A stretch of DNA of 64,000 bases, from positions 9,444,001-9,508,000 of the forward strand of contig NC_072801.1 of assembly GCF_028583425.1 (NCBI RefSeq), read 5' to 3'. The DNA is from Eublepharis macularius (lineage: Eukaryota > Chordata > Lepidosauria > Squamata > Eublepharidae). Below, one piece after another: positions 21,890 through 33,943 of this stretch. The translations under genes were made by a program, and so were the position numbers. The stretch's first letter is position 1. Each line of letters opens with the position of its first letter. A model generated the notes under the pieces. The model did not search any database. It was not told the DNA's origin and worked only from the letters and a program-made list of their open reading frames with translations.

Positions 21890-23797
21890 CTCTGAGAGAA
21901 AACCCAGGGCCTTCTGGGATTGGGAGGAGGAGACATCACCGCCTTACTAGACTTACACCATTAACTTGCCTCAAATTCATTACTGTATTGTGTTTAAATT
22001 TTTTAAAAATCCCCATCTCAAGGGCTTGGCAGGGATACCGATACGGCCATCACAAACCTCCCATTAGTTAAACCCTATCTTATTCCATCGTTCCTCACTC
22101 TGGGCCACCAAAATGCAGTTGGAATTTTGCAGTCTTTTTATGCTTCTGGAAGATGCAAAAGCAGAGGCTATGGCAAACCTCCAGGGGGGAAACTAGCACA
22201 GCACATCAGTTTGAGTACCAGAACAGGACCCAGCAGAGGTGGCCCCTGTGAGAGAACCCCAAGATTCAATATGGCTCAAGAATGCCGCCTAGGGAGTCTG
22301 GGCTCTGGTGCCCCTGGGGCTTTCATGAGAATAATGGTTTATCCTCCATTCCACAATCCCTTTTTGACAAAGGATGAGCAGTTTAGGCCAGATCCCCTTT
22401 TTGTCAGGGAAGCGCAGAGCCATTAAAAATCCTGAAATGCTTCTCTGATTGGCAGCAATAGTCTCTGATATCAGAGAGGGAGCTTTGCTGGGGATTCGTT
22501 AGATCTGCTAATCAATCTCACCAAGAAGGCTGGCTTAGGTCAAACTCCATTGCCCATAAATATGTGGGAGCTCTGGACTTTTCTCTGGTCCCAGCTTTGG
22601 AACCTCTGGAAACCCCAAGGCCAGTCTGCCAGGGGTTAAGGACTCCTTTGCTATCTTGGTACTGGATGGAATTCTGTACATGATCCGAGAAACCTGCTAC
22701 AACCTAGGTAAAGTGTACGTAGTTAGATTTGACCAACTGTATTGCTTTTGTTTGAAAGACCGTGTGCTTCGTGATAGTGTGCTCTTCCCTGTGTTTTGTA
22801 TTTTGTCCTCTCCCTCTTTTCCTACCCTGTTTGAATTCATCCACCATTTCCCCATTATTTGATAATAAATCTTCTTTCCATAAAGACATTTTGCAGCTTC
22901 CTTAGTACTATACATTTCTCTGGGATATTTCTCTGAATTTCTTCCCCATGTGCCAGACTGCCTGGGTGCTACTTAGTTTGCTATAAAGTTTTTTCAGGGT
23001 TTCCACCCTATTACTTGATTATTTTGCTAGGAAAGGCCCCTTCCCAACGGACCAGTCTAGATGTTCTCTGGAGATCCCCGAGTGTAGGCAAGTGACTACC
23101 AGCATGCTTTCAAGGGAAACCCTGGACTAAGGGGGTTCCCAGCAAGGAAAGTCACTTCCCCCCCTTTCCTAACCATAACAGGCTCTGGTCTCCACTCGGC
23201 TTAAAACTTAACCACGGCTCTCTCATGGTGTGAACTATTGTGCAGGATTGCTGGGAATGGAAAAAGGAAAAGGGGAGATGCGTGTAAGTTGCTGCGAGCT
23301 GCTTGAAAGAAGGGACAGGATACAAATGCGATGAAAGGAAATGCCTTCCCCTCCAGTTTTACCCGTGAGAAGTCTCTCGGTTCCCTGCCCCCATTTTTCA
23401 TTTATTGTTATAAATGCACAGTGCTTTACTCAGAATGTACAAGACAACAAGCCCTTGCATCAAAGAGCTTACAATATAAAATGCTGAAACAAAGAAGGGG
23501 AGAGGAGAGAGAAGGACTCAAAAGGATGCCTGTCACAGTTTTGTAAGGACTGAGTTTCAGGAGTTATTTTTCCACTTCTGAAACTAGGCCTAAGCAAGTG
23601 TGAAAGGAAGGAATGCTAATGTGAGTTCTTTACTTGCTTATTGCCTCTCATGCCTGATTTTAGACTGTTAGCTCCTTGAGGCAGGGACTGGTAAAGCACT
23701 GTGCAAATGGATGTGACTATGACTATTTGCAAAAACCAGCACACCACCGAGCTCGACAGCTAATTCAGCAATTCAGCCAACCAGACCCGTCCCTCAC
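21890..23797. other. Intron, no feature beyond short repeats
   Basis: No exon was identified. STXBP4 has several residues here that the adjoining exons do not account for, so a very small exon could be hidden. Confidence 0.4.
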
Positions 23798-23863
23798 CTG
23801 GTTCAGACTCTGGAGCTCGTCTTCCATGGACTTCTTGCTGCTCTCCACTTCCTTCAGGAGAGT
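23798..23863 (-). CDS. STXBP4-like, small coiled-coil exon
   Basis: 22 codons, phase 0 at both ends (TLLKEVESSKKSMEDELQSL). Acceptor CCACCCAG, donor GTGAGG. The charge pattern continues the coiled coil begun in the preceding exon. Confidence 0.82.
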
Positions 23864-23929
23864 CTGGGTGGGAAAGATTGAAATGTAACACTTCTTTCTG
23901 AACAGCCCCACCTTGGGATGGCCAGACTG

Positions 23930-24080
23930 CAGTGGTCACAGTGCTGGACTAGGATCTGGAAGACTTGGGCCAACCGCCCCCCCCCCCCCGCCCCACAGTG
24001 GTGAAATTTATGGGGCGACCTTGGGCCAGTCGCTCTTCTCATCCTACCTTCCCAGGGTTGTTGCAGGGATAAAACTGGGA
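23930..24080 (+). repeat. tRNA-derived SINE, plus strand
   Basis: 'gtgctggactaggatctgg' head, then 'ccttgggccagtcgctc' and 'cccagggttgttg'. A C-run (about 23,981-23,992) is inserted in it. A related copy lies at 44,862-45,003. Confidence 0.6.
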
Positions 24081-24283
24081 TAGGAGAGCCATGTTCACCA
24101 CACCCAGAGCTCTGTGGTCCACCAATCGGGGTGCCTGCTGGTTAGGGGGAATGTCGCTGTGCTTCACTGGGCTCCGGTCCCTATCCTGCCATGACTCATG
24201 CTTCCGATTCTTCTGACCTTGGCCACCTCAATGGACAGAAATCAGCACGCTTGGGATAAACCTAGCCTGGGTGAGACCCTCAC

Positions 24284-24376
24284 CTTTAACCGCCGGACTT
24301 CTTGCCGCAGCTCCATCATTTCCATCTGCAGCTGCTCCAGTTCTTCACTATCGTTGCAACTGACCGAGTCAAATGT
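24284..24376 (-). CDS. STXBP4-like, start of coiled coil
   Basis: 31 codons in phase 0 (SEELEQLQMEMMELRQEVRR). Acceptor TTCTTGCAG, donor GTGAGG. STXBP4 has a matching acidic run followed by a heptad-rich stretch at this point. Confidence 0.85.
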
Positions 24377-25197
24377 CTGCAAGAAGGATTGTACGCCCAT
24401 GAAAACTACATGCCAGCAAGAGAACTAGTTAGTAGGCCATGCACAGAAGATCCCTCGAAGCAACAATTAGCCATCATAATGGCCTAAAACAGTTTTGCAA
24501 TAACAAAAGCTGCTAATCTGGCAAGAGGATTTTGTATTTCATGGACATGGAGTCTCCAGGCCCTGAGATTGTTAGAAAGAGATGCAGGCGCATAGCTTTC
24601 TGCGGTGTTATCAGAGAGGCAACGGCTGCCTCATACAGCTCAGATTATATCTGGAGTGGATTCACAACTGTTCCTTTCTCCATCAGTCATTCCCTCGAGG
24701 TGAGGAATCGCTTTGCTGAAGCAAATCTTTCCTACTTAGCTTTAGGAAACTAACAGCCGGACTTCTTTCTTTAAACTCTAGACACTCATGAAATCTGATG
24801 GGGTTTTATGCCAACTTTGCTATGTTTTGTTGGCCAAAGAACTGGCTTAAGCCAGAATCAGTCATGAATAACTATTGTTGAAAGCGACACTGTCCTTTCT
24901 CTCCAGTAATGTTTATACAGCCAAATGTGTAATAGGCTGTTATAGCATGGGAAATCTCCCCGCCTTTGCAAGAGGCAGCCAAGGAAGTAGAGTGTCAGGG
25001 AGGAATCCACACCATGATAATGTCGTATCTCTTGGTGTCCTCCACCCCTTCCTGAGGCTGTGGGCACTTTTGGAATTGAGGACCAGCAGCATGTTCCACC
25101 ACAAAATGGCTGCCATGGGGGACTAGGGGCAATCACCAAATGTGGGGAGGTCCCAAGCTAAGCGTCCTCCACTGATGGATGCAGTGGTTTCCAAATT

Positions 25198-25360
25198 AGG
25201 GTTACCAACCTCTAGGTAGTGCCTGAAGTTCTTCTGATCTCCAGAGATCAGCTCCCCTGGAGAAAATGACAGCTTTGGAGGACGGACCCCGCTGAGGTCC
25301 CTCTCTTGGATCCACCCCAAATCTCCAGGTGTTTTCCAAACCAGAGTTGGTAATCCTGGG
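25198..25360. repeat. Foldback repeat ('gttaccaacctc' type)
   Basis: The end 'agggttaccaacctc' returns as 'gagttggtaatcct' about 150 bp later. A family very frequent in squamate introns. No coding. Confidence 0.55.
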
Positions 25361-26296
25361 GTAAGAAGCTCAGATGCTGCTTCACCACAGCGACTATGTC
25401 GTGGAATGTTTTCATTCAGGGTGGAGGGAGATGGCTCTAGTCAAATGGAACATTTTCTGATACAATTTTTTTTCTGTACCAAACAAACAAATCTGCCACA
25501 AAGCAGCATTTGAATGTTCACTGGAGGGGTACAAAAGCAACAGGGGTGAAATTGGGACCTTAAAAACAGGTTCTGGGATTTATCCCCCATAAGAACTCAG
25601 GTGCAAGTTAAGTCCTGCCTGTAACCAAATGAACACACAAAACAATCCCCCAAACCATGGCAGATCAGTGCTTGGAAGCCACAGAGAATCCACTAACAAG
25701 TTATGGATCTGTTGGAATAGGTGCATTGGTCTCCAGCCCTTAAACCATTGGAACTCAGATCTGTTCCATCCGGTAGCAAATCTGGGCTGGGGAATCTGCC
25801 AGCTGCCAGAAGGAGCAGCTATGAAACCCTTCAGGAATTGGAAGCCTAATGACACTGGCAACATACATTTGAAATGAGTGGGGAGACCATTTGAGGCCTG
25901 GAGCCAAGAGGAAAGGAAAAAACACATTTCATAAACTTTTTCCCTCTCATATATTACCTAGAAATGTGTCAGTGGGAGAAGTAAGACTCCGATGGTTAGA
26001 ATAATCTGTTTAATACTCTGGCATTGTTGCTTTCTTGCTGATCCATTCAGTGATTGGGACAAGAAACAAAATGGGGGATTCTGGAAAACTACACCATGTG
26101 GCCACTTGGTTTCTGAAACCTCACAGGCCTGTAGCTAAGAGTTTATAGGAGAGGAGCCCCAGCCGTAAGACAGGGGCCATGTGTAGAGTCTCTGCTTGGC
26201 ATGCGAAAGGTCCAATTTCCAATCCTCTGCATTTCCGTTAGAAGGCTCAGGTTGTAGGTGATGTGCAAGACATAAACCCTGAGGCCCTAGCAGGAC

Positions 26297-26723
26297 TAGA
26301 GATGGGCACGAACCAGAAAAAAAAAACCATGTGGTTCATGGTTCATCAAATTTCACGAACCACGAACTTTCATGAACCTGCCCCCCTGGTTCATGAACTG
26401 GCTCGTTTGGTTCATGAAAACGCCCCATCCAGGTCAGAAAACAGCCACTTCCAGGTCAGTAGAAGGTCACTTCCGGGTCAGCGGAAGGTCACTTCCAAGT
26501 CAGCAGAAGGTCTGCAGGAAGTCCATTCCCTGTTGCCTAGGAAACTGATTGATTGGCACCAGGCTGTCTGCAGCAACGAACCAAAAACTGAACCAAATGA
26601 ACCTGCCTAAAGTTCATGGAGGTTCGTCAGAAATGGGATCTGATGAACTGCTGGTTCGCGAACCACGAACCGGCCTGGTTCGTCATGAATTTTGGTTCGT
26701 ATTTTGGTTAGTGCCCATCTCTA
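26297..26723. mobile_element. Non-autonomous hAT-type element, 427 bp
   Basis: Ends are the inverted 'tagagatgggcac' and 'gtgcccatctcta'. The 8 bases 'agcaggac' flank both sides exactly (26,289-26,296 and 26,724-26,731), the length hAT transposases make. Inside are repeated 'ggttcatg' and 'ggttcgt' motifs and a run of about four 21 bp units ('cagcagaaggtcacttcc'-like, about 26,430-26,510). No transposase. Confidence 0.88.
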
Positions 26724-26840
26724 AGCAGGACACTGCTGGTCAGGAAGCCCCTACGATGATCTAGAATCTTGTTTCTGCAAACAGACTTCCCTTTCTGGAA
26801 CAGGGGGAATGTTTATTTTTTCCTTAAAAGGCTCAGGCAG

Positions 26841-28025
26841 AAAACTTTTATAAAATGATGTATCAGTGGTATATGTCTCCAGATAAATTAGCAAAAATGA
26901 GTAAAGGTATATTAAACAAATGCTGGAAATGTGAGCAACATGAAGGAACATTTTATCATCTTTGGTGGACTTGTCTTAAACCAATTTTTTTGGGTCACAA
27001 ATCCATATTTGGCTGAGAAATGCCCAGGTGCAAAAACCACTGTGATTTATTGTAGAAATATTGGCCGGAAGAAGAACCCTTGAAACGAGCAGAATCATAC
27101 GAGGCCGGCGGAGCTCGTTGCCAGCTGTTTGGAATTAACACCGGCGTTCTCCCCCATATCTTGGGAGACTAACGGTGTTTACGAACTGATAGAGAGCTAT
27201 GAATGTATTAGCTCTGGTTTTTTGCATTCTCAATGTATGAATGGAATATGTTTTGTATATAAGTAGCTTCATACGCACTGTTGTTGGGGACTTATGTATA
27301 TAAGTAGTTGATATATTGAATTACTCCAATTAAGGATTTGTATATAAATAAGAAAAAAAGAAAAAAACTTGGATTTTGATACAAACGTAAGGTGTATTAT
27401 TGTTACACCCTTGTTGCACTTCCTTGAGCAAATCCATATAATACAGAAAATATTGAAAATCAATATACAATTTTAAACCAGAAGCCTTTTTGTTGGGACT
27501 AATGGACAAACAGTGGAAAATAAACATGGTATCCTATTTTTATATATGACAACGGCAGCTAGACTTTTATATGCACAAAAATGAAAAAGTACATTACTGC
27601 CTTCAATGGATGACTGGATTGTGAAAATGATGAAGCTAGTGGAGATGGCTAAACTTACAGCTCTGATCAGAGATAAAACATTGTCTACTTTTATAGTAAA
27701 CTGGAAACCCCTTCTTGACTTTCTGCGTGACACAAGAAAAAACGAACTGATGATTTGTAGATTTGATTTCTAAGATAAATTTGGGAAAACTAAACAGAAG
27801 AGGAGCAGTATTGAAAAGGTAAATTTTGGAGTATCAAAATTACTAGTATAATGTTTGTAAAGATATGATAGGTGTTGGAAATATGTATTATTTTTCTTTA
27901 CTTTTTCTTTAATTTTTGTTCTTTTCTTTTTCTCTCTCCTTTTTCATTTCTTTTTCTTTCTTTTTTCTATTCCTTTTTTATTGGGATTTTAAACTTACCA
28001 ATAAAATAAACAGTATTCATTTAAA
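26841..28025 (+). mobile_element. L1-type LINE, 5'-truncated, with nested insertion
   Basis: The 15 bases 'aaaaggctcaggcag' flank it (26,826-26,840 and 28,026-28,040). The plus strand codes for the ORF2 C-terminus: [20 protein letters not shown] (CX2C zinc knuckle-like), HLWWTC, and after the nested insert KPLLDFLRDTRKN. A T-rich 3' UTR and short A tail follow. The insertion ends 75 bp from the donor side of the exon at 28,115. Confidence 0.88.
27009..27428. mobile_element. 420 bp insertion inside the L1 copy
   Basis: The L1 ORF2 is interrupted, and the 11 bases 'caaatccatat' occur at both edges (26,998-27,008 and 27,429-27,439). Contents: a GC-rich left part ('gaggccggcggagctcgttg'), then AT-rich with two 'tatataagtag' repeats. 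It matches no family I can name, lacks inverted ends and lacks a poly(A) tail. Confidence 0.7.
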
Positions 28026-28114
28026 AAAAGGCTCAGGCAGCCAATTATTCTGCAAACACACGTATGGATTCTATAGCAGGTAGGCAGAAAGGAACAAGAA
28101 ACTTGGGGGCTGAC

Positions 28115-28242
28115 CAGTGAATGGAAAGCTGACGTGTCCAGAAGAGTGGCCACTTCGTGCTGAGTGAAGAGTACCGTGCTGGAATCAAGGCCAGCTTCCT
28201 CCAGCTCTTCTGGAAGCAGATCCCTGAGTGCCTGGAGGAAAT
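28115..28242 (-). CDS. STXBP4-like, helical segment exon 3
   Basis: Acceptor CTCAACAG; frame DFLQALRDLLPEELEEAGLD then a segment ending LLDTSAFHSL. It completes the G-DF phrase of the previous exon. The donor GTCAGC is weak; CAA|GTTTCT at about 28,103 would also keep phase 0. STXBP4 has DFVQVARNLF here. Confidence 0.8.
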
Positions 28243-30098
28243 CTGTTGAGGAAAGAAAAATAACGTAGATTGAAGGAAGAGGAGATTTCTCAGTAGAAGC
28301 AAGGGCCTGGGGAATCATGTCACGAGCAAGAAGCCCCCATACTCGCTTAGGTGCCCTGTCCCTTTTTCCTTTCCCCCTCCCCATGCCCAGCTGAGATGGA
28401 ATACTTCTTGCACTGCAACATCCAAATTGGGCAAAACGACAACATTCATTTATTCTCTTACTTCCAAAGCAGGTTTGGAAACTAGGATAGAAACTGTGAT
28501 CTGAATCTCACTTTGTAAGCAAGACAACAAACCACACTTAGCTGTTTCAGCCCATTTGGAGGCCACAGCGAGTGGAAGGGTTTTCTTCTGAACCAAGAAA
28601 CCTTCAATTTCATAACTGTATGAGAAGGGAGGAGAGAGCAACACAAGGGATTCCCGTCTCATTTTTCATCATGAACAAACCCGTTTTGTTTGTGCGATCT
28701 GGATACAACCATTGCACCTAGCCTGTTTTCATCCCAGGCAAAACTGCCAGTTCTAATACGCAAGTGTGTCCTCCTCTCCAGTTCTGCAACCCTTCCAGGT
28801 TCTGGGTCCAGTTCCATTTTAACCTCCCCTCTGCACTCCTTCATCTGCTCTGCCTCCAGGACACCACTAATCCAGCATCCCTTTAAATGCAATCAAGCCA
28901 GCGAGGTTCCCCGTATGGAGAACAAGGCAGGAGGGAGTGATGTACCAAAGGGGACTGGAGAACAGCATCCTATTTGCAGCCCTAACAGGGACCCATCCAG
29001 CTTCCTGCTCTCTCAGATTTGGTGTCGTGAGCAGCTAGGCAAGGGCAGACACATGATTCCTATAAATCTACTTCATATCAAGTCAGTCCCGCTGGTTCCT
29101 GTCTACTCATGATCGTCAGCAGTGTAAGCCAAGATCTTTCTCAGCCCTGGGGTGGAAATACCAGAGACTGGACCAAGGATCTTCCTAACACAAAGCATGC
29201 GCTCTGCCCACTGAGCAATAACTCCTGCTTCAGGCCTGCCAAATGAACTCAGCCTAGTTTGCTCTTTTGTTTTTAAACAGGCAGCTTGAGATGCAGAAAT
29301 CTTTGGAGCTTTGAAGTGAAGCTTTTCACGGCATGCTGATAAAGACCATCTCCTGATGCTACCTGTAGACGCGCTGGGGCACAGGAAAGGGACTTAAAGC
29401 ATCAGTGCCTTCTTCATGCCAGTACCCCTCCCTCCCCGCACTTCTTGAATGAAAAGTTATGCCTGACGAGAACTATTAACACAGCTAACCCCTAGAGGGC
29501 AGCAACTCCCTGCTCATTGGTTGCTGCAGAGGGAAATACACCATCCATCCATCCATTCGTTCTTTCTTTTTAACTTTTTTATTTTTAAAAAACATGGGTT
29601 CATCACAAGCTACATTCAACGAGACAGCCCCAAATTCTATATGCATAAGGGGTCAATAAAACTTATGCCATGTAGGGAAGACAGAAAGGGGCCGGGGGGT
29701 GGGGTGGGGAGCAGCAGTGCAGGAACTAACTAAAACAAGAGTCCGGTAGCATCTTAAAGACTAAAAAAAAAACTATTTCAGCAGAAGCTTTCGTGATTCA
29801 CAGCTCAGTTCATCAGATTCAATGGAGTATAAATCAATGGAGCTGATTTATATGCAAAAGGGAAAGGTGAGGGTATATTAAAAAGAGAGACCAGTCACAA
29901 CAAGATCCAATCCAAAAAGTTATCAGTTTGGTCAGCATGGGTGTGAGACACCCATTCTGACCAAAGATGAGCAACTGCTCACCCTCCAACGTAAAATATG
30001 CCATTGTGTTTCAACACTGCCCTTCTAACTCTACATCAAACAAACAGGTCAGTTCTTAGGCAAAAAAATAAACGGACACAAGTCTGAGATTGGAAACC
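28243..30098. other. Intron with SINE fragments
   Basis: A SINE of the 272-512 family is at about 29,738-29,822. Short ORFs near 28.7-29.1 kb on both strands carry no domain. Confidence 0.45.
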
Positions 30099-30374
30099 AG
30101 GGGTGTGCACCTCAAAAAGATTTGGTTTTCCCTCTTCAGTTTTACCAAAGTGGGGAAAAGATTCGGGAAAACTCAAATCCTGAAGCAGCAAGCAAACAGC
30201 AAGAAAAGTGCTGCGGCTGCTGCCGCTTTCCCTGAAGCTTTCAGAAAGTTCTGCTTCGGTATTTCCAAACCGGCTCAGCAATGGTGGGGCCAATTCCGAA
30301 ATACTGAATCATTCCTAATCAAGCCCAATTCAGGTTAAAAACCCGAATCAGAAACCCAAAGCGCACAGCCCTAT
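30099..30374. mobile_element. Probable non-autonomous hAT-type element, 276 bp
   Basis: The end 'aggggtgtgcac' is loosely inverted at 'gcgcacagccctat'. Flanks 'tggaaacc' (30,091-30,098) and 'cggaaacc' (30,375-30,382) match 7 of 8, as expected for a decayed 8 bp duplication. Confidence 0.65.
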
Positions 30375-30520
30375 CGGAAACCCCAATATTCAGAAACCGG
30401 GGAGGGGCACTGCTGCCCATTCACTTGCTTGTTCCTCTCAATCCACTGTTCAAAGGTGCTTCCTGGCCTGCCCCCTTCCGGCCATGGCACACAAGCCAGG
30501 CCAGTCACTCTTCAACTTAC

Positions 30521-30617
30521 CTCCGTAAGCCACCGTTCCCTGAGAGTCTGTCGTCACACTCTGCCGTAACTGCCTCCTCTTCTCCTCGCTCACATCAAGG
30601 CCCAAATATTGCAGCAT
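30521..30617 (-). CDS. STXBP4-like, helical segment exon 2
   Basis: Phase 0 start, phase 1 end, donor GTAAGT. Frame [20 protein letters not shown], then DSQGTVAYG. It is the counterpart of the STXBP4 segment with LNYLGIQ...QLQALRQ-like spacing and KGTVSFG, a small helical module resembling half an EF-hand. One of the clearest family matches. Confidence 0.9.
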
Positions 30618-30970
30618 CTTTCAGCGGATGAGGGAAGCCACACAGTTCATGGGGGTTGGGGGGAGCAGAAGGGAGAAACGGGGAGGAGGACAGAAAAGTT
30701 GACATGTTAACATTTATGTGTATTTGTTTGTCTCTTTGTAACCTCAGTCAATATATTTCCATGCTGCCCCATCCCCCAAGGAGCTTAGGGTGAGATACAT
30801 GGCTTTCTGCTACTCCATTTTATCCGCATCCCATCTCTAGGCCAACGGGCCGAAGGTCTCCCAGGAGCTTCATGGCAGAGTGGGGATTCCAAGCCAGATC
30901 TCTCTGCTCCTAATCTGAGGTTTGTAACCTCTTCAGCACTCTTGGCTCTTGGGGGTAAAGTCTGACTCAC

Positions 30971-31068
30971 CAGTTCAAGCTTCCCGTCCTTAAGACGGAT
31001 ATGGGGATCAAGGGCAACTTTGGGTTTGCTGGTTGAAGCCGCTTGCTGGTTGGAAGGGGGTGTAGGAC
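30971..31068 (-). CDS. STXBP4-like, helical segment exon 1
   Basis: Acceptor CTTGCAG, donor GTGAGT. After a Pro/Ser/Gln-rich linker the frame ends KVALDPHIRLKDGKLEL, equivalent to the LNPSVRFKAEKLE stretch of STXBP4. Confidence 0.88.
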
Positions 31069-32323
31069 CTGCAAGCCAAGAAACAAGCATTCATTTAAGA
31101 ATAACGAAGAAAATCAAAGGCGTTTGTCAGCTGAGAGAGAGAAAAAGTTACAAGCAAGGATCATGTTTCCCACTAGAACAAATGGACATGTATTCTGCAA
31201 GGGAGGCCACAAACTATGCAGCGTAATAGCATCGAATGGTAATGTTTCCTTATTTACTTCATGTATCTGCTGTACTCTTTCTAGCCTTTTTGAGGTGGCT
31301 TCCAAATTAAATCTAGTCAAAGAACAGCAACACATAAAAAGCATTAAAAGGCAGCATCAACACTAAAGCCTAAAACCAACCTAAAAATAGAGATGGAATC
31401 TCCAAATCAGATACTCCAGCTAAACGCTATCAAACAGCACCAATCAGATTCCAGGGAACTAGAAAACTAAAAAGGTAAGATCAGAAGCCAAATTCAGATA
31501 AAAGCAATGGAACCAAACCAGCCTTTAGCACAAGACAACAGTTGTCAAAGCTAGCTCCTCTAGTATGGATAAAGAAATATTGACATTCTCGGGCCTTGTT
31601 CTCATGGAGGTGGCCACCTGAAGTTGTCTGGGCTGTACCACTTTGGACTGTGGGGTGAGGACACGGTGGAATGTCCCTCCTGCCAAAAATATTAATGAGA
31701 GCTAGGCAAGAACCCCTTTCCTTGGTGTGATAGTGTTCTATTTGCAAGGATTTTTTAAACGGAGGGATATTCTGTAATGGGAGACTTATAAGCCCAACAG
31801 AAAGGTGATAAACATCCCATTCCTGCAGATTGCAAAAAATCTGCTGAGCAGCTGGCAAACTACCATGCCTGGTTGTGTTTGGTTACCAGCTGTCTGGACT
31901 GGGTGCAAAGTCAACTTGAAGCAAGCATCCAGGACCACACCCCCTGGACCTCTCAGGTAAGCAGATCTGGTCAGAGATGCTGCCCTCCTGAGAGTAATCC
32001 AGCTAAATCCTGAGAACCAGCAGTCTCTGCCAAGCCCAGCAGGTTGGAGGTTGGCCTCAGGGAACCCAAAGGAGTCTAGGACTGGTGGCCCATCCCCCTG
32101 CCAGGGGGAGGTTCAAGGACAAACAGCTCCCCCTCCTTCATCTCATTAAGCAGGATTAGTTCTGCACTGCGGGGGCGGGGGTGCTCATTACCTTGGAGCA
32201 TAGCTTCTTCAGGTAGGCCATGAGGCCAACCAGCATGGAACATGTCACTCCTGGACTTAGCCACTCCCCACGTTCTGTGCTGCTATGTCAAAAATCCAGC
32301 ACGAGGGGGGGGATTCCTCTTAC
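31069..32323. other. Intron, no feature recognised
   Basis: Unique-looking sequence with short ORFs only. A minus-strand ORF at 31,481-31,858 is not bounded by usable splice sites in phase. Confidence 0.4.
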
Positions 32324-32396
32324 CAGAAATGGTCAGCTCTGGTGGGCAGATGTCTGGCGACGCAGAAGGCACAGGAAAGGGACTGTCGTGTCTGCT
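32324..32396 (-). CDS. STXBP4-like, linker exon
   Basis: 73 bp, phase 0 to 1. Frame SRHDSPFPVPSASPDICPPE: proline- and serine-rich, no domain, likely disordered. Acceptor CCCTTTTTAG and donor GTAAGA are good, and the phases fit both neighbours. Confidence 0.7.
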
Positions 32397-32903
32397 CTAA
32401 AAAGGGAAACACACAGAAGGGGCATTCACAAGACGCTGGCAGATACTGACCCAGAACTAATGCGCTATGTGGCAAAATACCTAACAATAGCAAACCCCCT
32501 TAAACAACACTGAAATGTTACTTGCATTACTTAGACATGAATAGGAGACGCCTGTATTTATATTTCCCTACCTTGTTTTATACATATTCAATGCACTGGT
32601 TTTAAAAATTTTATGTATTTATGTATTTTATTCTGAATAAATATTTTATGTAATTTATATATTATCTCTGCTCTCAAATCTTATTAAGATGATGATTTAT
32701 GGTCATTTTGTTACAGCGATTCTGTATGTATGCACTGCTGTAGGCAGATACGTGTGTTATAAGTTCTGTGCTTGAAACCTTTGGTTAAATGAGCCAACAA
32801 ATAAAGGAAAGGAAACACAGGAGAAGAAATATAAACACTGAAGGGTTAGAAGGCAAAAGCAGAATCAGGAACTTCATTTGGTGTCAACAAGAGTGTGAAA
32901 ACA

Positions 32904-32992
32904 GGGCAGTTTTCACGCTGCATACCAGGAAGCTGTCATTCCGGGAGCTCCGCGCGATGTTCCAGGGCCGATAAGTAGCGTGAAAACAGCCC
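32904..32992. repeat. Small foldback element, 89 bp
   Basis: 'gggcagttttcacgct' and 'agcgtgaaaacagccc' are inverted ends. It shares the 'ttttcac' terminal motif with the elements at 20,847 and 36,955. Confidence 0.55.
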
Positions 32993-33437
32993 AGGTGTGT
33001 TTTTTTTAAAAAAAAATTAGCAATCTCAGCTTCATACACACCAGCTAGGAAGCTGATCTCTGAGTAAGCCAGCCCTCATTCTTGCCCCTCCTGCTATCCA
33101 AAAGACTGGCTTTTTAAATGTTTGTGTATGCTTATCCTCTCCCTTACTATATTCTGAGGAAATGGCCCAGGGATTTGGAAAGAGAAAAGATGAGTTGGTG
33201 ATTACCCAGGTACTAGCCAATAGACACACATCTCATCTACAATACAGGGAGTCAACTTTTCCCCAGTTCAACCCAAAACAGCACTGAAAAACAAACAGAA
33301 CTGGTTTTCTTGTTGTTGTTGTTTCCAGAGCTTACCCTGGGACTGAAAACAGAGGTCAAAGAACAAACTTCCAAACTGCAACTCTTAGAATTTATGCCCG
33401 TCTTCACTCCTACCATGATTTAATGGAGCATCAGGGA

Positions 33438-33512
33438 ACAGAGGGAAGGGCTGTGGTTCAGCAGCCAAGCAAAAGATCCCAGGTTCAATCTCTGGCATCT
33501 CCATTTATAAGG
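33438..33512 (+). repeat. tRNA-derived SINE head
   Basis: 'gctgtggttcagcagccaag' followed by 'ccaggttcaatctctggc', an A-box and B-box pair at tRNA spacing. Truncated. Confidence 0.6.
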
Positions 33513-33678
33513 CATCTCCAAGTATTCATATATCATGACTCTGCCATGAAAAAGTGAGGGCAAGTGGGCTGATTTGCCCAAAAGCCTTATCCAGAAAATT
33601 TACAGCCCATATTAAAGGTGAGAAACGGAGAGTGTCGCTGCTCAGAGTTTCCACGTTCATCTTGAACTGCAGCCTTAC

Positions 33679-33832
33679 CTCAGGCGACCTCACATGGACT
33701 TTCAACCGGCAGGGTCCCAGGCCATTCCCCATGGGCTTGGGAGGCAAGGAATGGACGCTGTTGTGAGCTGAGAGCCCGGCATGCAACCGTCCCCTTCCAG
33801 GAACAAAGGCCACTTCGTTGTTTCCCTCATGT
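33679..33832 (-). CDS. STXBP4-like, exon closing PDZ2
   Basis: 154 bp, donor GTAAGG. It completes the last strand of PDZ2 with NNEVAFVPGRGRL (compare WEIAFIRQ in STXBP4), then a Gly/Pro-rich linker and RLKVHVRSPE. The acceptor CTTTTAAG is short of pyrimidines but gives the only fitting phase. Confidence 0.78.
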
Positions 33833-33943
33833 CTTAAAAGCAGCAGAACAATACATTTTAGGATGCATCAGGAAGGAGGAAATTATGCCACAAAAGAACC
33901 ACGCATCAGCTGCTGTAGGCAACACAGAACTGAGATGGTCACA

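Noticed and set aside
31481-31858. Minus-strand ORF of 125 codons within the gene
   Set aside because: Its flanks offer no donor and acceptor that fit phase 1-2 between the exons at 32,324 and 31,068, which already join directly.
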